36,655 bases of DNA from an uncultured Methylococcaceae bacterium (lineage in GTDB: Bacteria > Pseudomonadota > Gammaproteobacteria > Methylococcales > Methylomonadaceae): NCBI GenBank assembly GCA_903934035.1, contig CAIZMK010000022.1, forward strand, positions 1 through 36,655. Reading direction: 5' to 3'. A program made the position numbers and the translations under genes. The notes below the pieces were generated by a model. That model worked only from the letters and a program-made list of their open reading frames with translations, ran no database searches and was not told the DNA's origin. Positions 8,480 to 16,652 of the stretch are shown piece after piece. Position 1 is the first letter of the stretch, and every line of letters begins with the position of its first letter.

Positions 8480-9832
8480 ATGTTAAGGGTTTATGAGCTG
8501 TTTCTTATGCGTCTTCCCATGAGCCTTCGTCAGCAAATTATTTTTCGTATCTTAATATCTTCTCTGTGCATGTTGATATTAGGAGGGGCAATAGCTATTT
8601 GGCAAGCTCGGCAATCCATAGCTAAAGAAGTGGATGCTTCTATACATTTAGTCATGCAATTAATAACTTTAGGTATCTCCGATACACCTGTATTTCAAGA
8701 AGTTAATGACTTGTCGCATTTTAGTGCTTTGCAGCAAACTCGCCACCTGAGTATTCAACTCCAAAAGCCAAATGGCCAGCTAATTCAGTTTGCAGGTGAC
8801 AAACTACCCAGCAATCCTAAAGAACTTCCTCCATTATGGTTTATCCACTTAGTACAGAGTGATTATCCTATAGTTAAACATGAGATAAAAACAAAAAAAG
8901 GTGATCTGTTAACGCTACTCATTCAAGCTCAACCCTTAGACGAAATTACTGAAGCATGGCAAGAAAGTGTAGAGTTTTTCGTTTCAATATTACTGTTAAC
9001 AATACTCACTTTTGTAGCGGTTAACATGGTATTTAGAAAGTCATTTACTTGCATAGGCATAATCGTTGATGCTTTAGCTGAAATTGAAAGTGGCCAATAT
9101 CAGCAACCAATACCTACTTTCACTATTGCTGAGTTTGATAAAATCGCAACAGCTGTTAATCATATGATGCTGGAGTTGGATAAAACTAGGCAAGAAAATA
9201 GAGCCCTGACTCAACACACATTAGCTATACAAGAAGATGAACGGCAACGATTATCTCAAGAACTTCATGACGAATTAGGTCAATCTTTAACAGCTATTAA
9301 AGTGATGGCTGTGACGGTTGCACATCCAAAAGCAGATATTAATAAAATTTCCATTTCTATCACAAGTATTTGTAATCATCTGATGATTGTGGTGCGTTCT
9401 ATGATGCAACAGCTTCATCCTTTAGTACTAACAGAATTAGGCTTAAAGGCGACACTGGAGGATCTAGCTCATCATTGGTCAGAACGTAATCCAGAACTTG
9501 CTGTAATTATCAGTTGTCATGATGAAGTGGATTACCTTGATAAATCCATTGCCATACAAGTATTCAGAATTATACAAGAATGCCTAACTAATGTGATTCG
9601 TCACTCAGAGGCGCAGCAGGTTACTATAAATTTAGAATTGCAAGAGCATCCAAAATCCATGTTATTTTTAAAAGTTCAGGATAATGGTCAAGGTTGTAAT
9701 CTTAGTTTAATTAGCCATGGTTTCGGCTTTTTAGGCATGAAGGAGCGGGTGAAATCACTTAATGGAGATATTACTATTCAATCAAAAATAGGTGAGGGCA
9801 TGAAATTATCCGCATGGATTCCCGTATCATGA
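8480..9832 (+). CDS. Sensor histidine kinase, MoxY/NarX type
   Basis: This is an inner membrane sensor kinase that should phosphorylate the regulator encoded next. It has a membrane segment at about residues 20-42, a periplasmic part to about 163 resembling the LapD/MoxY N-terminal domain, a second membrane segment at about 164-186 and a HAMP-like linker. A HisKA_3-type dimerisation helix contains H263 in ELHDELGQS, followed by an ATPase domain with ECLTNVIRHSE (367-377), DNGQGC (401-406) and GFGFLGMKER (414-423). The stop overlaps the next start (ATGA), so the two are translationally coupled. The start is uncertain: ATG at 8480 is used, TTG at 8477 and ATG at 8507 are alternatives, and the last has a weak GAG about 9 nt upstream. 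MoxY was named for control of methanol oxidation genes; the signal here is unknown. Confidence 0.85.
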   Translation: MLRVYELFLMRLPMSLRQQIIFRILISSLCMLILGGAIAIWQARQSIAKEVDASIHLVMQLITLGISDTPVFQEVNDLSHFSALQQTRHLSIQLQKPNGQLIQFAGDKLPSNPKELPPLWFIHLVQSDYPIVKHEIKTKKGDLLTLLIQAQPLDEITEAWQESVEFFVSILLLTILTFVAVNMVFRKSFTCIGIIVDALAEIESGQYQQPIPTFTIAEFDKIATAVNHMMLELDKTRQENRALTQHTLAIQEDERQRLSQELHDELGQSLTAIKVMAVTVAHPKADINKISISITSICNHLMIVVRSMMQQLHPLVLTELGLKATLEDLAHHWSERNPELAVIISCHDEVDYLDKSIAIQVFRIIQECLTNVIRHSEAQQVTINLELQEHPKSMLFLKVQDNGQGCNLSLISHGFGFLGMKERVKSLNGDITIQSKIGEGMKLSAWIPVS

Positions 9833-10470
9833 CAGAAAAAATAAAGATTATTCTTGTTGATGATCATGCCGTCGTTCGGGCTGGTTTTCGCATGTTATTA
9901 TCGACCGGCGACTCAATTGAAGTGATCAGTGAAGCAGCAAAAGGTGAAGAAGCTATCGGGCAATATCTAAATCTAAAGCCTGATATATTAGTGATGGATT
10001 TATCGATGCCCGGAATTGGTGGTTTGGATACGATACGTCGTATAGTTCAGCGTGACAGCAATGCTAGAATTTTGGTATTTAGTGTCCACCACCAAGCTGT
10101 TTATGTTAATCGTGCTTTAAACGCCGGGGCTAAAGGCTATATCACCAAAAATAGTGCTCCAGAAATCCTTACTGAAGCACTATTTGCCATTATGCAGGGA
10201 CAGAACTATATCGAACAAGGATTAATAAAAACAAATAACTCACCAAGTAGCCAAAGTGATTACCATGCAATTATCGTAGATTTTTCGCCGCGTGAATTTG
10301 ATGTGTTCAGAATGCTATCGCAAGGTAAGAGTGTACACAAAATTGCCGATGAACTCTGTTTAGGCTATAAAACAGTGGCTAATTATGCCACTCAAATTAG
10401 AAAAAAATTACAAGTTGAATCATTAATTGATCTGGCGCTTATAGCAGAAGATTTTGGAATGATGTCTTGA
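9829..10470 (+). CDS. Response regulator, NarL/LuxR type (MoxX-like)
   Basis: This 213-residue DNA-binding regulator is paired with the kinase upstream. The receiver domain has the acidic pair D11/D12, the phosphorylation site D57 in VMDLSMPG, S85 and K107. The C-terminal NarL-type helix-turn-helix runs from about FSPREFDVF (152-160) through LGYKTVANYATQIRKKL (178-194). The ATG at 9829-9831 overlaps the kinase stop at 9830-9832. An in-frame ATG at 9814 inside the kinase gene is less likely. Target genes cannot be read from the window. The recognition helix reads LGYKTVANYA where many relatives have LSxKTVxxHx. Confidence 0.9.
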   Translation: MTEKIKIILVDDHAVVRAGFRMLLSTGDSIEVISEAAKGEEAIGQYLNLKPDILVMDLSMPGIGGLDTIRRIVQRDSNARILVFSVHHQAVYVNRALNAGAKGYITKNSAPEILTEALFAIMQGQNYIEQGLIKTNNSPSSQSDYHAIIVDFSPREFDVFRMLSQGKSVHKIADELCLGYKTVANYATQIRKKLQVESLIDLALIAEDFGMMS

Positions 10471-10524
10471 TAGGTAAGTTTTCGATAAAATGATTACGAA
10501 CTTAACTCGGGACAAAGCGATTTG

Positions 10525-10561
10525 GTAGGTGGTCGGGTTACGTTGTCGCTAACCCAACTTA
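10525..10561. repeat. REP-like palindrome, GTAGGTCGGGTTA family (copy 2, decayed)
   Basis: GGTAGGTGGTCGGGTTACG pairs imperfectly with CGCTAACCCAACTTATA. It lies between the regulator and the convergent lipocalin gene and is more diverged than the copy at 6761-6798. No coding sequence is seen in the surrounding 10471-10666. Confidence 0.5.
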
Positions 10562-10666
10562 TACTCTACACCCTTAGTTATAGGCCTTAGTCTGTGCTTA
10601 GGAGAGTCCTATCTAAACTGAGCATTTAAGCTAAATTGTAACGCCTTGAGTTGGTAGCCCATAAAC

Positions 10667-11179
10667 TTAATCTTGTTTAACATAAATAAATTGATCGGTA
10701 TCGAAACCCAATGTTTTAGCTTGCTTGATCAAAGACTGCATAGTAGCTGGGGGTAATTGTTTGGTTCTTGATAATATCCAGAAAAAAGAACGATCAGGTC
10801 CGGTTATCATCGCGTAGCTATAATCTTTTTTATCTAGTTCGATAATATTATAAGCGCCATAAAAAGGTCCAAAAAAAGATACCTCAAGCATGCCTTTGTT
10901 TGCTAGATTGGCAAAATGAGCCTTACCTAAGGCCTGATGCCATTCCTTAGCTTGAGTGTCCCAGCCTTTATTAAGCACATCAATACCACCCTCTGCACGT
11001 AAGCTATAATTAGCAGAAATATTTTCTAATCCTCTTTCAAAGCGGTGGTCTAGCCTTGCCACTTCGTACCAAGTGCCAAGATAACGATTAATTTCAAAGT
11101 CATCAACGGCAACTAAGCCTTCAGGAATGCCTGTGCAACTATTCAAAAAAAAACATATTAGTAGAAAAAAGGATTTCAT
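10667..11179 (-). CDS. blc: Outer membrane lipoprotein lipocalin Blc
   Basis: The 170-residue product is a bacterial lipocalin of the Blc group, expected on the inner face of the outer membrane, where these proteins bind fatty acids or lysophospholipids. A lipoprotein signal peptide ends in LNSC with C15 as the lipidated residue. The lipocalin signature GTWYEVAR is at 35-42, close to the usual distance from the mature N-terminus. The rest fits the eight-strand barrel and closing helix, and the length is normal. It is the last of several - strand genes but lies more than 330 bp from gpsA, so it is probably transcribed separately. Confidence 0.93.
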   Translation of the reverse strand: MKSFFLLICFFLNSCTGIPEGLVAVDDFEINRYLGTWYEVARLDHRFERGLENISANYSLRAEGGIDVLNKGWDTQAKEWHQALGKAHFANLANKGMLEVSFFGPFYGAYNIIELDKKDYSYAMITGPDRSFFWILSRTKQLPPATMQSLIKQAKTLGFDTDQFIYVKQD

Positions 11180-11244
11180 ATACGGTGAATTAATTGATTG
11201 AGGAGTGTCATTGCGAGCCTCTATGAAGTGGATACAATATTTTA

Positions 11245-11311
11245 TTGTAGGGGCACTGATTCGCCCATTATTTAATATTGTGTGTACTGGGCGAATCTGT
11301 CGCCCCTACAA
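11245..11311. repeat. Long palindrome, TTGTAGGGGCGA family
   Basis: The left arm 11245-11267 (TTGTAGGGGC...TTCGCCCA) and right arm 11288-11311 (TGGGCGAA...GCCCCTACAA) are near-perfect complements with a 20-nt AT-rich loop; the right arm has one extra base. This is a fuller relative of the element at 8229-8260. Confidence 0.75.
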
Positions 11312-11345
11312 AATTAGGATCTTTGTAATTAAGACTTGCATTAGA

Positions 11346-11449
11346 CTTGGCTTTTTCATTTAGCGACTTTGATAATATATAATATTCATTAATCTTAGAT
11401 AATAAAATGATAAACAAAAGTTACACTCATTATGTCGATTTTATTAGAC
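11346..11449 (+). repeat. 105-bp dispersed repeat, copy B
   Basis: This is the partner of 8293-8397. It begins CTTGGCTTTTTCATTTAGC and ends TATGTCGA then TTTTATTAGAC. It lies between gpsA and blc, both on the opposite strand, so it is not placed as an upstream element of either in the way copy A is for the kinase gene. Confidence 0.65.
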
Positions 11450-11511
11450 CGATTCCTACTATGATTTACAAATTACATAGATCCCTAAATAATACCTTAA
11501 GTCCTTTTTTG

Positions 11512-12516
11512 TTAATACTCGGGTTTTTGTTCACGGCCCAATAAATTATGTACTGCAGTACTGGGCGCCAAATTTTCATAAAGTACGTTATAAGTTTGTT
11601 CAATAATAGGCATGTCGATAGCGTATTTTTTTGCTAACAAGTAGGTTTCTTTAGCAGCAGAAATACCTTCTATTTCTTGTCCAATTTCACCTATGGCGGA
11701 GGCTTGATCTTTACCTAGACCTAATGCTAAACCAAATCGCCTGTTTCTAGATTGATTGTCAGTACAGGTTAATATGAGATCACCCAAGCCTGCTAAACCC
11801 ATGAAGGTTTCTTGGTTACCGCCCAATTTGATACCTAAGCGAATAATCTCGCTAAGACCTCGGGTAATTAAGGCTGCTCGCGTATTAGCACCAAAGCCTA
11901 ATCCATCTGCAACTCCAGCAGCAATAGCCAAGACATTTTTAACGGCACCACCAACTTCTACACCGATAACATCTGAACTGGTATAGGTTCTAAAAAGGTC
12001 GCTATGTAAAATATTAGATAATTCTTTTGCAAATGCGGGTTGAGAAGACGCGATGGTAATCGCTGTTGGTAAATTATTGGCAACTTCAAGCGCAAAGGTA
12101 GGGCCTGAAAGGATTGCGGCAGGCGTTTGCGGAGAAAATAATTCGGCAACTATTTCATGTAGTAAGCAACCATCGTCTGGATTAAAACCTTTAGTAGCCC
12201 AAGCTATTTTTACTGATTTTGTTAAATGCGGCTTAAGTTGAATAAGTGTGTTTTTAAAAGCATGGCTAGGTACGCAAACCAAAATTAAATCGCTTAATTC
12301 AGCAACTTCTTTTAAATTAGTTGTTACGCTAAGATTTTCAGGGAAACGATGATCTGGTAAATAACGTTGGTTTTGATTTTGTTCAGCCAATATAGCCATA
12401 TGTTCTTTATTATGCCCCCATAATAAAGTTTGGCAGCCATTTCTGGCTGCCAATAATGCAAGGGCTGTTCCCCATGAGCCAGCACCTAATATGGCTATTT
12501 TTTCATCTTTACTCAT
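11512..12516 (-). CDS. gpsA: Glycerol-3-phosphate dehydrogenase [NAD(P)+]
   Basis: GpsA reduces dihydroxyacetone phosphate to sn-glycerol 3-phosphate, the backbone for phospholipids. The 334-residue product has the dinucleotide-binding GAGSWGTALA (11-20), CVPSHAF (81-87), LSGPTFALEVA (136-146) and the catalytic lysine K193 in GGAVKNVLAIAAG. The length is normal. It follows secB by 29 bp and is the last gene of the rhodanese-secB-gpsA group, an order also known in other gammaproteobacteria. Confidence 0.97.
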   Translation of the reverse strand: MSKDEKIAILGAGSWGTALALLAARNGCQTLLWGHNKEHMAILAEQNQNQRYLPDHRFPENLSVTTNLKEVAELSDLILVCVPSHAFKNTLIQLKPHLTKSVKIAWATKGFNPDDGCLLHEIVAELFSPQTPAAILSGPTFALEVANNLPTAITIASSQPAFAKELSNILHSDLFRTYTSSDVIGVEVGGAVKNVLAIAAGVADGLGFGANTRAALITRGLSEIIRLGIKLGGNQETFMGLAGLGDLILTCTDNQSRNRRFGLALGLGKDQASAIGEIGQEIEGISAAKETYLLAKKYAIDMPIIEQTYNVLYENLAPSTAVHNLLGREQKPEY

Positions 12517-12545
12517 CTCTATTGATCTTCATTTTTCAAGACACA

Positions 12546-13016
12546 TTAGTTGATGGTGTCTGAACTAGGTGTTTGTTGTTGAGCATAATGTAATTGTTGA
12601 GCGTATAAAAGATCAAAATTTACAGGTGCTAACAATAATTGTGGAAAGCCACCTTTTGCTACTAAATCAGAAACAGCTTCACGCGCATAAGGAAATAATA
12701 TGTTAGGGCAAAAGCTACCAAGCATCGGCCCCATTTCTTCTTCCGTAAAACCGCTTAAAGTAAAAATACCTGCTTGACTGACTTCTACAAGATAGGCAGT
12801 AGACTCAGAGCTTTTTACGGTAATAGTGATAGTCAATGCCACTTCGAATAATGATTCCTCTAGTGACTGTATTTGACTACTAAGATTAAGATCGACGACT
12901 GGCTCCCATTTTTCAATAAAGATTTTAGGCGAGCTTGGGGTCTCAAAAGACAAATCTTTAATGTATATTTTTTGTATAGAAAATTGTTTTTCTGGTACTT
13001 GTTGTTCTTTAGCCAT
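12546..13016 (-). CDS. secB: Protein-export chaperone SecB
   Basis: SecB is a tetrameric cytoplasmic chaperone that keeps preproteins unfolded and hands them to SecA. The 156-residue product shows the family pattern throughout: FSIQKIYIKDLSFETPSSP near the N-terminus (the substrate groove and first strand), then EVALTITIT, and GFPQLLLAPVNFDLLYAQ near the C-terminus. The length is normal. It sits between the rhodanese gene (34 bp upstream) and gpsA (29 bp downstream). In many gammaproteobacteria grxC lies between the rhodanese gene and secB; it is not present here. Confidence 0.97.
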   Translation of the reverse strand: MAKEQQVPEKQFSIQKIYIKDLSFETPSSPKIFIEKWEPVVDLNLSSQIQSLEESLFEVALTITITVKSSESTAYLVEVSQAGIFTLSGFTEEEMGPMLGSFCPNILFPYAREAVSDLVAKGGFPQLLLAPVNFDLLYAQQLHYAQQQTPSSDTIN

Positions 13017-13050
13017 GAGGTGTAATTAAGAATTAAGTTAATTAAAAGGA

Positions 13051-13530
13051 TTATTCATTAACAACAATGATGTTATTAGTTTTTGTTTTTGATTGTTTAT
13101 TACTAGTGTTTTTAATTGGCAGTTTGTAGTCATTTTCCCAGGCTTGCATGCCACCAGTGATAACAAAAATCTGCTCAAAACCAGCTTTAGCTAGAAGCTT
13201 TGCTGCAGAAGCGGAGCGAGTTCCATTTAAGCAAGCAATTAATACAGGTTTGTTTTTATGCTCAGAAATTTTTAAAATATCTTCTGCTAATTTACCTAGA
13301 GGCATACTGATAGCTTGATCTATATGGCTAGCAGGAAAGTCAGTTGCATCTCGAACATCAATGACTAAAGTGTCGCTATCATTCATTTTTGCGACGGCTA
13401 ATAGAGGTGATATATCTGAGTGTTTTTTAAAAGCGGTATCAAGTAATTCTTGAATTAACAGATAGGTGACTACAGCAAGTGCAAGTGACAATATATAGTG
13501 GTTTAAAATAAAATCTAAGTAACGTTCCAT
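13051..13530 (-). CDS. Membrane-anchored rhodanese-like protein (YibN type)
   Basis: The 159-residue product has one N-terminal membrane segment (about residues 10-28) followed by a single rhodanese domain facing the cytoplasm. The active-site loop is ACLNGTRS with C100 as the sulfur-accepting cysteine, and the CDC25-like end GGMQAWENDYKLPI is conserved. Family members transfer sulfane sulfur; the acceptor is not known for YibN proteins. It is the first gene of the secB-gpsA operon and is transcribed away from gpmI. The Lys/Ser-rich tail after about residue 140 looks disordered. Confidence 0.92.
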   Translation of the reverse strand: MERYLDFILNHYILSLALAVVTYLLIQELLDTAFKKHSDISPLLAVAKMNDSDTLVIDVRDATDFPASHIDQAISMPLGKLAEDILKISEHKNKPVLIACLNGTRSASAAKLLAKAGFEQIFVITGGMQAWENDYKLPIKNTSNKQSKTKTNNIIVVNE

Positions 13531-13860
13531 GAAATATATTTTGGTTAAGTGGATGGGAAAAGTGTGTCTTTGAGAGATAAAAATATTGAATATTAAGCTA
13601 TAGGATTAACTCGATATTCAATATTTTTTGATCATTCAACATAGTAAGATTTTATAAGGAAATAATTATTTATACACAACTGCTAGCAACGTGTATTAAT
13701 ATAATGATTATCTGATGTTCATCAAAACCCTCTATTCACTTAAAATGATACCTTCTTTTATTGAATTTGGGTAATGCTTAATACAGTCTTGTTTATTTTT
13801 GATACCCTTAATCTTAGAGAATAATGGGTTTTATTGTTAGTGCCTGGAGATAAATTGAAT
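13531..13860. other. Divergent control region between the rhodanese operon and gpmI
   Basis: This 330-bp AT-rich region must carry promoters for both directions. It contains the inverted repeat at 13579-13628. Upstream of gpmI, GGAG at 13846-13849 is the likely ribosome binding site. I could not assign clear -35/-10 pairs and see no RNA gene. Confidence 0.45.
13579..13628. repeat. AT-rich 15-bp perfect inverted repeat
   Basis: AAAAATATTGAATAT (13579-13593) and ATATTCAATATTTTT (13614-13628) are perfect complements with a 20-nt loop. The right arm ends in a run of T on the + strand, which looks like an intrinsic terminator, but it lies between two divergent genes, where a terminator for a known gene has no place. 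It could be an operator, a 5'-leader hairpin of the rhodanese transcript, or a terminator of an unseen short transcript. Confidence 0.5.
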
Positions 13861-15405
13861 ATGTTGAATAAACCAAAACCTTTAGTTTTATTGATTCTTG
13901 ATGGCTTCGGTTACACATTGGAGCAAGAAAATAATGCCATTGCTATGGCTAATACCCCTTGCTGGGATCAACTACAAAAAGATTATCCTATGACTTTACT
14001 CAATTGTTCGGGTCGTTCAGTAGGCTTGCCAGATGATCAAATGGGTAATTCAGAAGTAGGGCATATTCATATCGGAACAGGTCGTTATGTTCCTCAAGAT
14101 TTTTCTAAAGTTAATGATGCCATTGAGGATGCTAGTTTCTTTACTAATCCAGTATTATGTCGTGCTGTTGATTTAGCTAAAGACAATAACAAGGCTCTGC
14201 ATATCATGGGCTTATTGTCTGCAGGTGGTGTTCATAGTCATGAGCAACAAATATTGGCTATGATTGAATTAGCAGCATCTCGTGGCTTAAGTAAAATTTA
14301 TTTACATGCTTTTTTAGATGGACGTGATGTCCCACCGAAGAGCGCGACTAGCTCTATAGAACTGATTGAAGCTAAATTTGCAAAATTAGGTGTAGGCCGA
14401 ATTATTTCAATCACTGGACGTTTTTATGCGATGGATAGGGATAATCGATGGGATCGAGTCAAACTTGCTTATGACCTGATCGTAAAAGGCGAGGCAAGTG
14501 TTAAAGAATCCTCCGCATTAGCTGGTTTAGCGCGTGCTTATGAAAAAGGTGATACCGATGAGTTTGTATTGCCCACAGCTATTTTAGATGCTGAGGGTCA
14601 GACGGTTGCTCTTGATGCTGATGATTCCGTTGTCTTTATGAATTTTAGAGCGGATCGCGCTAGAGAAATTTCTCAAGCAATCACCTTAGATAGCTTTACT
14701 GGTTTTGATAGACAGCATCCAGCCCATACTGGTTATTTTTGTACCTTAACTGAGTACCATCAAGATTTTGCTTATGATATTGCATTCCCTTCTGTTGATA
14801 TTAAAAATGGTTTAGGTGAATATTTATCGGTATTAGGCATGAAGCAATTACGCTTAGCTGAAACCGAAAAATATGCGCATGTAACTTTCTTTTTAAATGG
14901 CGGTATTGATACCCCCTTTCCTGGAGAAGATCGTATATTAGTCCCTTCTCCTCAAGTTAGAACCTATGATTTGCAGCCAGAAATGAATGCGGCCGAAGTG
15001 ACTGATCATTTAGTATCTGCAATTACTGGTGGTCAATATGATGTCATTATATGCAACTACGCTAACTGCGATATGGTCGGTCATACTGGGATTATCCCAG
15101 CGGCAGTATTAGCTGTTGAAGCTGTAGACAAATCTCTACAGCGCATTGTTGACGCCTTAAAATCTGTTGGAGGGCAGTTGTTGTTAACAGCTGATCATGG
15201 CAATATCGAACAAATGATCGATAAAAGTAGCGGCCAACCTCATACTGCCCACACCGTCAACCAAGTACCTTTAGTTTATGTATGTGGTGATAAACCTTTA
15301 GCTGACGGGGGGGGGTTGTCTGATTTAGCTCCTACTATGCTAGCTATTTTAGGTGTTCCTCAGCCTACTGAAATGACAGGTAAATCACTTATTGTTAATA
15401 CTTAA
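13861..15405 (+). CDS. gpmI: Phosphoglycerate mutase, cofactor-independent
   Basis: GpmI interconverts 3- and 2-phosphoglycerate using two manganese ions and a phosphoserine intermediate. From the ATG at 13861 the product is 514 residues, the usual length. The metal-binding ILDGFGYT is at 12-19 and the catalytic serine is S64 in QMGNSEVGH. GRFYAMDRDNRWDRV, NFRADRARE, DMVGHTG and ADHGNIEQM complete the active site. The frame is open upstream to a TTG at 13834, but GGAG at 13846-13849 and the family N-terminus favour 13861. It starts a likely operon with envC, as in other gammaproteobacteria. A run of nine G at 15307-15315 lies in frame (Gly-Gly-Gly) and breaks nothing. Confidence 0.97.
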   Translation: MLNKPKPLVLLILDGFGYTLEQENNAIAMANTPCWDQLQKDYPMTLLNCSGRSVGLPDDQMGNSEVGHIHIGTGRYVPQDFSKVNDAIEDASFFTNPVLCRAVDLAKDNNKALHIMGLLSAGGVHSHEQQILAMIELAASRGLSKIYLHAFLDGRDVPPKSATSSIELIEAKFAKLGVGRIISITGRFYAMDRDNRWDRVKLAYDLIVKGEASVKESSALAGLARAYEKGDTDEFVLPTAILDAEGQTVALDADDSVVFMNFRADRAREISQAITLDSFTGFDRQHPAHTGYFCTLTEYHQDFAYDIAFPSVDIKNGLGEYLSVLGMKQLRLAETEKYAHVTFFLNGGIDTPFPGEDRILVPSPQVRTYDLQPEMNAAEVTDHLVSAITGGQYDVIICNYANCDMVGHTGIIPAAVLAVEAVDKSLQRIVDALKSVGGQLLLTADHGNIEQMIDKSSGQPHTAHTVNQVPLVYVCGDKPLADGGGLSDLAPTMLAILGVPQPTEMTGKSLIVNT

Positions 15406-15411
15406 TTATTG

Positions 15412-16581
15412 ATGAAAATAATACTGTGCTTTTTCTTATTGCTGACTTTCAGCATTGGATTAGCTTACGCAGAAGCTGAGGATTTACAATCTAATCCTCA
15501 GCTCAATAAAGTTGAATCTGATATTAATGATGTCAAACAGGATATGCAGCGTCTTTCAGAAGAGAAAACCGGCATGGAAGAAATGCTATCCGATATTGAA
15601 AAACATTATGGTGAAACAGCGTCTTCATTAAAGGCAGAATTATCAATTATTGAACAACAACGTCAAAATATTTCAAGAATACAGTCAGAAATTAAAGCTT
15701 ATAAGCGTGAAATAGAATCTTTGAATAAAGAATTAGCTGGTCATTTTCGAGCTGCTTACTTAATGGGACAAGAGCAACGTTTAAAATTGATTTTAAATCA
15801 AAAAGATCCTGCTGTTTCGTCACGTATCATGATTTATTTTAATTGTATTACTAAGGAGCGTTTAAAAAAACTAAGTAATAAAGAAGCTGCAGTCAAATTA
15901 TTAGGGCAACTCGATGAACAAAAGAAAATTGAGACTGAGTTATTGCAAAAAAATCTTGAGCAAAAAAAATCTGAACAAGCTCAGATTGAGCAAGATAGGA
16001 AGCAAAGAAATGCCTTACTTGCTAAAATAAAAAATGATTACTCAAGTAATGCGCATCAATTAAGTCAGCTACAAGAAAATGAAATTAGCCTCAAAAACTT
16101 AATGAGTTCCTTACCGATAACAGATGAAGAACTAGCAATTAATGTAGGTCATAATAAAGATCAAGCACCCATTAATAGCGAATTTAAAGGTGATTTATCT
16201 ACTCTAAAAGGCAATTTGTCATTGCCAATTAAAGGGCGCTTAACTCAAACTTTTGGTAGTCCTCGTGCTGATAGTCATTGGGATGGTGTTTTAATAGAGG
16301 CAAATGAAGGGGCAGAGATCAAGTCAGTTATGGAAGGAAAGGTTGTTTTTTCTGAATGGCTTAAAGGTTACGGACTGTTACTTATTATCGATCACGGGCA
16401 TGGGCTTATGACGTTGTATGCCTTTAACCAGAGTCTTTACAAGCATACTGGCGACTGGGTAGAATCGGGTGATGTTATAGCTACGGTAGGTCAAAGTGGA
16501 GGACGCAATCAAGCAGGCTTGTATTTTGGTATGCGCCAGAATGGTACTCCGATAGATCCATTGGAATGGTGTCATCGTTAA
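15412..16581 (+). CDS. envC: Murein hydrolase activator EnvC family
   Basis: The 389-residue product is a periplasmic protein with a signal peptide (about residues 1-20, cleavage near AYA), a long coiled coil (about 25-230) and a C-terminal LytM/M23 domain (about 270-388). EnvC activates the amidases AmiA/AmiB at the division site and is not itself an active peptidase. In line with that, the metal-site residues are degenerate: the final motif is LYFGMRQNG where active M23 enzymes have HxH. It begins 6 bp after the gpmI stop, so the two are cotranscribed. An in-frame TTG lies one codon upstream of the chosen ATG; neither has a strong ribosome binding site, which suggests translational coupling. 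Confidence 0.9.
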   Translation: MKIILCFFLLLTFSIGLAYAEAEDLQSNPQLNKVESDINDVKQDMQRLSEEKTGMEEMLSDIEKHYGETASSLKAELSIIEQQRQNISRIQSEIKAYKREIESLNKELAGHFRAAYLMGQEQRLKLILNQKDPAVSSRIMIYFNCITKERLKKLSNKEAAVKLLGQLDEQKKIETELLQKNLEQKKSEQAQIEQDRKQRNALLAKIKNDYSSNAHQLSQLQENEISLKNLMSSLPITDEELAINVGHNKDQAPINSEFKGDLSTLKGNLSLPIKGRLTQTFGSPRADSHWDGVLIEANEGAEIKSVMEGKVVFSEWLKGYGLLLIIDHGHGLMTLYAFNQSLYKHTGDWVESGDVIATVGQSGGRNQAGLYFGMRQNGTPIDPLEWCHR

Positions 16582-16652
16582 GTTGCCTTCAAGAAATTAA
16601 TTTTTAAATGATAGAATATAATTCAAACCGTAGATTTGGAGTTTTAAGGCGC

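Larger units (their letters stand above)
11180..11511. other. Non-coding gap between gpsA and blc, with composite repeat
   Basis: This 332-bp stretch holds a long palindrome (11245-11311) and copy B of the dispersed repeat (11346-11449), in the same order and spacing as at 8229-8397. GTCATTGCGAGCC near 11209 resembles another common REP sequence. No promoter or terminator can be assigned. Confidence 0.5.

Noticed and set aside
15307-15315. Run of nine G in gpmI as a possible frameshift
   Set aside because: The frame continues correctly through it as three glycines, with conserved LSDLAPTMLAILG sequence after it. It could slip in replication, but nothing is broken here.
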